6,871 nt of DNA from Candidatus Altarchaeales archaeon (GTDB lineage Archaea > Altiarchaeota > Altiarchaeia > IMC4 > SCGC-AAA252-I15), in NCBI GenBank assembly GCA_014729705.1, contig WJJK01000203.1:1-6871 (forward strand), written 5' to 3'. Shown here in pieces: positions 4,880-6,871 of this stretch; the stretch's first letter is position 1; every line of letters begins with the position of its first letter. Under the pieces are notes generated by a model that was not told where the DNA came from, ran no database searches, and saw only the letters and a list, made by a program, of their open reading frames with translations. The position numbers and the translations under genes are program-made.

Positions 4880-4901
4880 TTTTTTTTTCTTTTTTTTTTT
4901 T
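4880..4901 (+). terminator. plus-strand T-tract terminator
   Basis: T9, C, then T12 begins 8 nt after the TAA of the Cys-repeat gene. This is the strongest U-run stop signal in the window. Further T-runs follow at 4933-4939 and 4963-4967 before the convergent ATPase gene. The 93-bp gap also has a 10-bp palindrome, TTTGATCAAA, at 4937-4946. Confidence 0.65.
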
Positions 4902-4965
4902 ATTTGATTTCTTTTCAGCTTGAATACCGAGCTTTTTTTGATCAAACTTTTTCAAAACTTTGTTT

Positions 4966-6453
4966 TTATTCCTCTAGCTCCGGCATGCTTGATCCAATGA
5001 AGTCCTTCAACACGGATTTAGGGTTTTGATGGTATTTCTGGAATAACTCAAGCACATCCCGGTATTCCCTTATCCCGTTTTTTATCATCTGCTCAAGGAT
5101 TCTTTGGCGTATCATTATCTCCTTGTTCAACCTTATCTTGGTTATACCGCATCGTTTAGCCAGTCTCTCGCTTAAAAGAATCGGGTAGTTGGTTCTTTTT
5201 ATGTTGTCGGTTGAAACCTCCCAAGTGAATATATCCCCCATCTGTATCACTTCCTTCTCCAGGCCCGCTATCTCGGCCACCTGGGTTATGCGTCTTAGGG
5301 TTCCCTCCCCCCGTCTATAGATTTTGTTGCACACCACGATCAAGTCTAGTAACGGCAGCATCCTGCTTGGCACGTTCATAGGCTCATCCATTAATCGGAC
5401 TGAGGTTTCCCTTGCGCTGTTGGCGTGGATGGTTCCCATGCTGCCTTCAAGGCCGATGTCCATTGCCACGAAGAAGGTTTCAGCTTCCTCCCCCCGCATC
5501 TCCCCCACAATAACTCGGTCGGGTCTCATGCGAAGCGAGTTTTTCATAAGATCGTGCATCGATAGTTTCTTGGCGCCCCTAAGCGAGGTGGGGAAGGCTT
5601 CGAGGGGCACCCAGTTAGGCAGGAAATCAAAGTTAAGCTCAAGCGTATCCTCTATCGTCACTATACGCTCAGTCTGGGGTATGAACATTGCAAGAGCGTT
5701 TAGGAGGGTGGTCTTCCCTGATCCTGCGCCCCCCGCCACAAGTATGTCCATAGGGGATAACCCCATACCCTCCACACACACCCATAGGAAGGCTGCGAGC
5801 TCGCTTGTCAGGCTTCTCAGTTCAATTAAATCAAGGATGGTGTAGGGGACCTTCTTGAACCTCCTAATCGTGATCGAGGGTCCGTAGGGTGCTGCTGGGG
5901 CGATAGCCACATTAGCCCTGCTGCCGTCCATCATGTGAGCGTCTAATAGAGGGGTCTCAGGGGTTATGTCTCGGTCGCTGTTTCTTGAAAGCCAGTTTAT
6001 TATGGAGTCAAGGGCTTTCAGGGACTCGAATTTAATGTTCGTCTCGCACATCCCGTGTTTCCTGTGGACTATGAAAACTGGGTTGCTTAAGCCGTTGACC
6101 ATTATTTCCTCGAGGTTTTCATCCCGCATCAAAACCCCGAGTTTACCGTAGCCCATGAAAAGCTCGTCGATTATTTTGGATACCACGTATTCCACGCGAT
6201 CCGGTGAAACCTGCTTCTGCTTGACTTTCTCCGTTAAATAGCTTCTGAGGAAAATCTCTTTCTCATTGTGGGTTCGGAGTTTATTCAACTCATTCATAAC
6301 CTGGCCGTAGTCGGTTATCATACTCCTAGCATTGGAGATTACGTGCCTCTCCTCCGGACTTAAAACAGGCAGGTCAACGGTGTAGGAAGGCATTGACTTG
6401 CCCTTTATCTTCTCAATCTTTATGTTGCCGTAGGATTCAAGAATATCGCTCAA
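4966..6453 (-). CDS. CpaF/TadA-like archaeal type II/IV secretion or pilus assembly ATPase
   Basis: 495 aa. A hexameric cytoplasmic ATPase of the GspE/VirB11/ArlI superfamily, which powers type IV pilus, archaellum or secretion assembly with a TadC/GspF-like membrane partner. An N-terminal domain (about 1-230) contains EEIMVNG, DARAN-like residues in DAHMMDGSRANVAI, and GPSITIRRF. The motor follows: Walker A GGAGSGKTT at 241-249; Asp box IVTIEDTLEL at 264-273; Walker B RPDRVIVGEMRG at 311-321; and His box GSMGTIHANS at 337-346. The RxRPDR and GSMGTIHANS spellings look more like CpaF/TadA than ArlI, while the C-terminal tail (about 390-490) looks archaeal. The start is TTG at 6453, preceded by AAGGGGGTG. 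The nearby ATG (6460) is out of frame and stops after seven codons. No pilin, prepilin peptidase or TadC gene is in the window, so its machine is undetermined. Confidence 0.88.
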   Translation of the reverse strand: MSDILESYGNIKIEKIKGKSMPSYTVDLPVLSPEERHVISNARSMITDYGQVMNELNKLRTHNEKEIFLRSYLTEKVKQKQVSPDRVEYVVSKIIDELFMGYGKLGVLMRDENLEEIMVNGLSNPVFIVHRKHGMCETNIKFESLKALDSIINWLSRNSDRDITPETPLLDAHMMDGSRANVAIAPAAPYGPSITIRRFKKVPYTILDLIELRSLTSELAAFLWVCVEGMGLSPMDILVAGGAGSGKTTLLNALAMFIPQTERIVTIEDTLELNFDFLPNWVPLEAFPTSLRGAKKLSMHDLMKNSLRMRPDRVIVGEMRGEEAETFFVAMDIGLEGSMGTIHANSARETSVRLMDEPMNVPSRMLPLLDLIVVCNKIYRRGEGTLRRITQVAEIAGLEKEVIQMGDIFTWEVSTDNIKRTNYPILLSERLAKRCGITKIRLNKEIMIRQRILEQMIKNGIREYRDVLELFQKYHQNPKSVLKDFIGSSMPELEE

Positions 6454-6461
6454 AAAACATG

Positions 6462-6470
6462 CACCCCCTT
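6462..6470 (-). promoter_or_regulatory. ribosome binding site deciding the ATPase TTG start
   Basis: AAGGGGGTG on the minus strand ends 8 nt before the TTG at 6453. It is the only good Shine-Dalgarno sequence in this leader and excludes the out-of-frame ATG that follows it. Confidence 0.6.
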
Positions 6471-6504
6471 TTTGTTGTTCACAGAAATTATTTAATCCCC
6501 AAGG

Positions 6505-6516
6505 TATTTATATATT
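6505..6516 (-). promoter_or_regulatory. TATA-like box for the secretion/pilus ATPase
   Basis: The minus strand reads AATATATAAATA, two bases after the stop of the ThiI-like gene. Usual spacing puts the transcript start near 6484, giving a leader of about 30 nt that carries the Shine-Dalgarno sequence. A second AT-rich stretch (ATTAAATAATT, near 6490) is a weaker alternative. Confidence 0.5.
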
Positions 6517-6517
6517 C

Positions 6518-6871
6518 TCAGCAAAGCAGGGGCCTGAACACCGGGAGAATGGTTTCCCTCTCCAGGTTTGTTTTCTCCCTATGCTTTTTCTGAAATTCTT
6601 TGAGGGATTCCCCGCAAACAATTGCCTTGAATTCTCCCCCAGATAGTGTCTCCTCTAAACTGGTTGTCCGGGTTTCAAGGCCCCCTGGACTGTATCGCCT
6701 TAAAAGACCTAGATTCAGGTTGGGGTTGTGCAAAAGCAAAGTCACCTGCACCCCGCGTTTCATCATCCGGAAGGCGGCTTCAACGTCGCGTTCACACTCT
6801 ATTTTGGCGAGCGCGTGATCCTGGGTGCCGTAGGGCAGGCCTCCGGGCCCTGGAAAGACTTCGTGGAACAC
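6518..6871 (-). CDS. ThiI-like protein, C-terminal fragment with degenerate PP-loop (5' end outside window)
   Basis: 117 residues to a TGA; the frame is open to the window edge, so the GTG at 6871 need not be a start. ThiI is a THUMP plus PP-loop enzyme that makes 4-thiouridine in tRNA. The fragment aligns with its PP-loop domain: GPGGLPYGTQ at 8-17 (family GGxPxGTQ), then MMKRGVQVTLLLHNPN at 36-51, then AIVCGESL at 83-90 (family GESLGQVASQT) and TILPVFRPL at 107-115 (family LPVLRPL). However, the ATP-binding SGGxDS loop is replaced by ECERDV at 25-30, GQVASQT reads KEFQKKH, and the protein ends two residues after RPL, missing the rest of the domain. It is therefore probably not a sulfurtransferase. 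Either it keeps only an RNA-binding THUMP role or it is a decaying gene. The ATPase promoter starts right after its stop. Confidence 0.7.
   Translation of the reverse strand: MFHEVFPGPGGLPYGTQDHALAKIECERDVEAAFRMMKRGVQVTLLLHNPNLNLGLLRRYSPGGLETRTTSLEETLSGGEFKAIVCGESLKEFQKKHREKTNLERETILPVFRPLLC

Noticed and set aside
5324..5845. 173-codon plus-strand frame opposite the ATPase
   Set aside because: Antisense to the Walker motifs of a conserved ATPase; no promoter, ribosome site or recognisable domain.
6458..6460. ATG near the start of the ATPase gene
   Set aside because: It is out of frame with the ATPase and stops after seven codons; the TTG at 6453 has a better placed SD.
1..6871. tRNA, rRNA, CRISPR array or insertion sequence
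   Set aside because: No T-loop consensus with a foldable cloverleaf, no regularly spaced repeats, no transposase and no terminal inverted repeats were seen by eye.

Overview
The window is archaeal. It encodes eL39, an NMD3-family protein, aIF1A and a RIO1-type kinase, which together do not occur in bacteria. Several genes have a TATA-like box about 25-33 bp before the start codon and little or no room for a leader. Base composition is moderate, with many homopolymer runs. A membrane-anchored protein with a Thr-rich stalk and Cys-pair repeats, plus a CpaF/TadA-like ATPase, would suit an uncultivated archaeal lineage (DPANN or a deep euryarchaeal relative). The sequence alone does not fix the lineage.

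Layout. Bases 2-250 (+) are the C-terminal end of an MFS transporter. Bases 251-642 are the only long gene-poor stretch; it holds a 12-of-13-bp inverted repeat, G-runs and T-runs. Next come NMD3 (1263-643, -) and eL39 (1305-1460, +), divergent across 41 bp. eL39 overlaps the 3' end of trxB by 9 bp, tail to tail. A minus-strand operon reads aIF1A (3970) > RIO1 kinase (3546) > DUF371 (2804, TTG start overlapping the kinase) > thioredoxin reductase (2369-1452). Divergent from aIF1A across 35 bp lies hisI (4006-4392, +), followed by a membrane-anchored Cys-repeat protein (4426-4872, +). After a T-rich convergent gap comes a CpaF/TadA-like secretion or pilus ATPase (6453-4966, -, TTG start). Upstream of it is the 3' end of a ThiI-like gene (6871-6518, -) whose PP-loop is destroyed.

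How the genes fit together. Bases 643-3970 form a ribosome and translation-initiation cluster: eL39, NMD3, aIF1A and RIO1. A protein of unknown function (DUF371) and a thioredoxin reductase are built into the aIF1A-RIO1 transcript. Two gene pairs (NMD3/eL39 and aIF1A/hisI) appear to use interlocked divergent promoters, in which each gene's TATA box lies inside the other gene's core promoter. ATG-start genes mostly look leaderless, while the two TTG-start genes each have a strong Shine-Dalgarno sequence.

Most worth a second look: the ThiI homologue without its PP-loop, the interlocked promoters, the internal duplication and operon position of DUF371, the C-x11-C repeat protein, and the structured 251-642 gap. 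I found no rRNA, tRNA, CRISPR array or insertion sequence.
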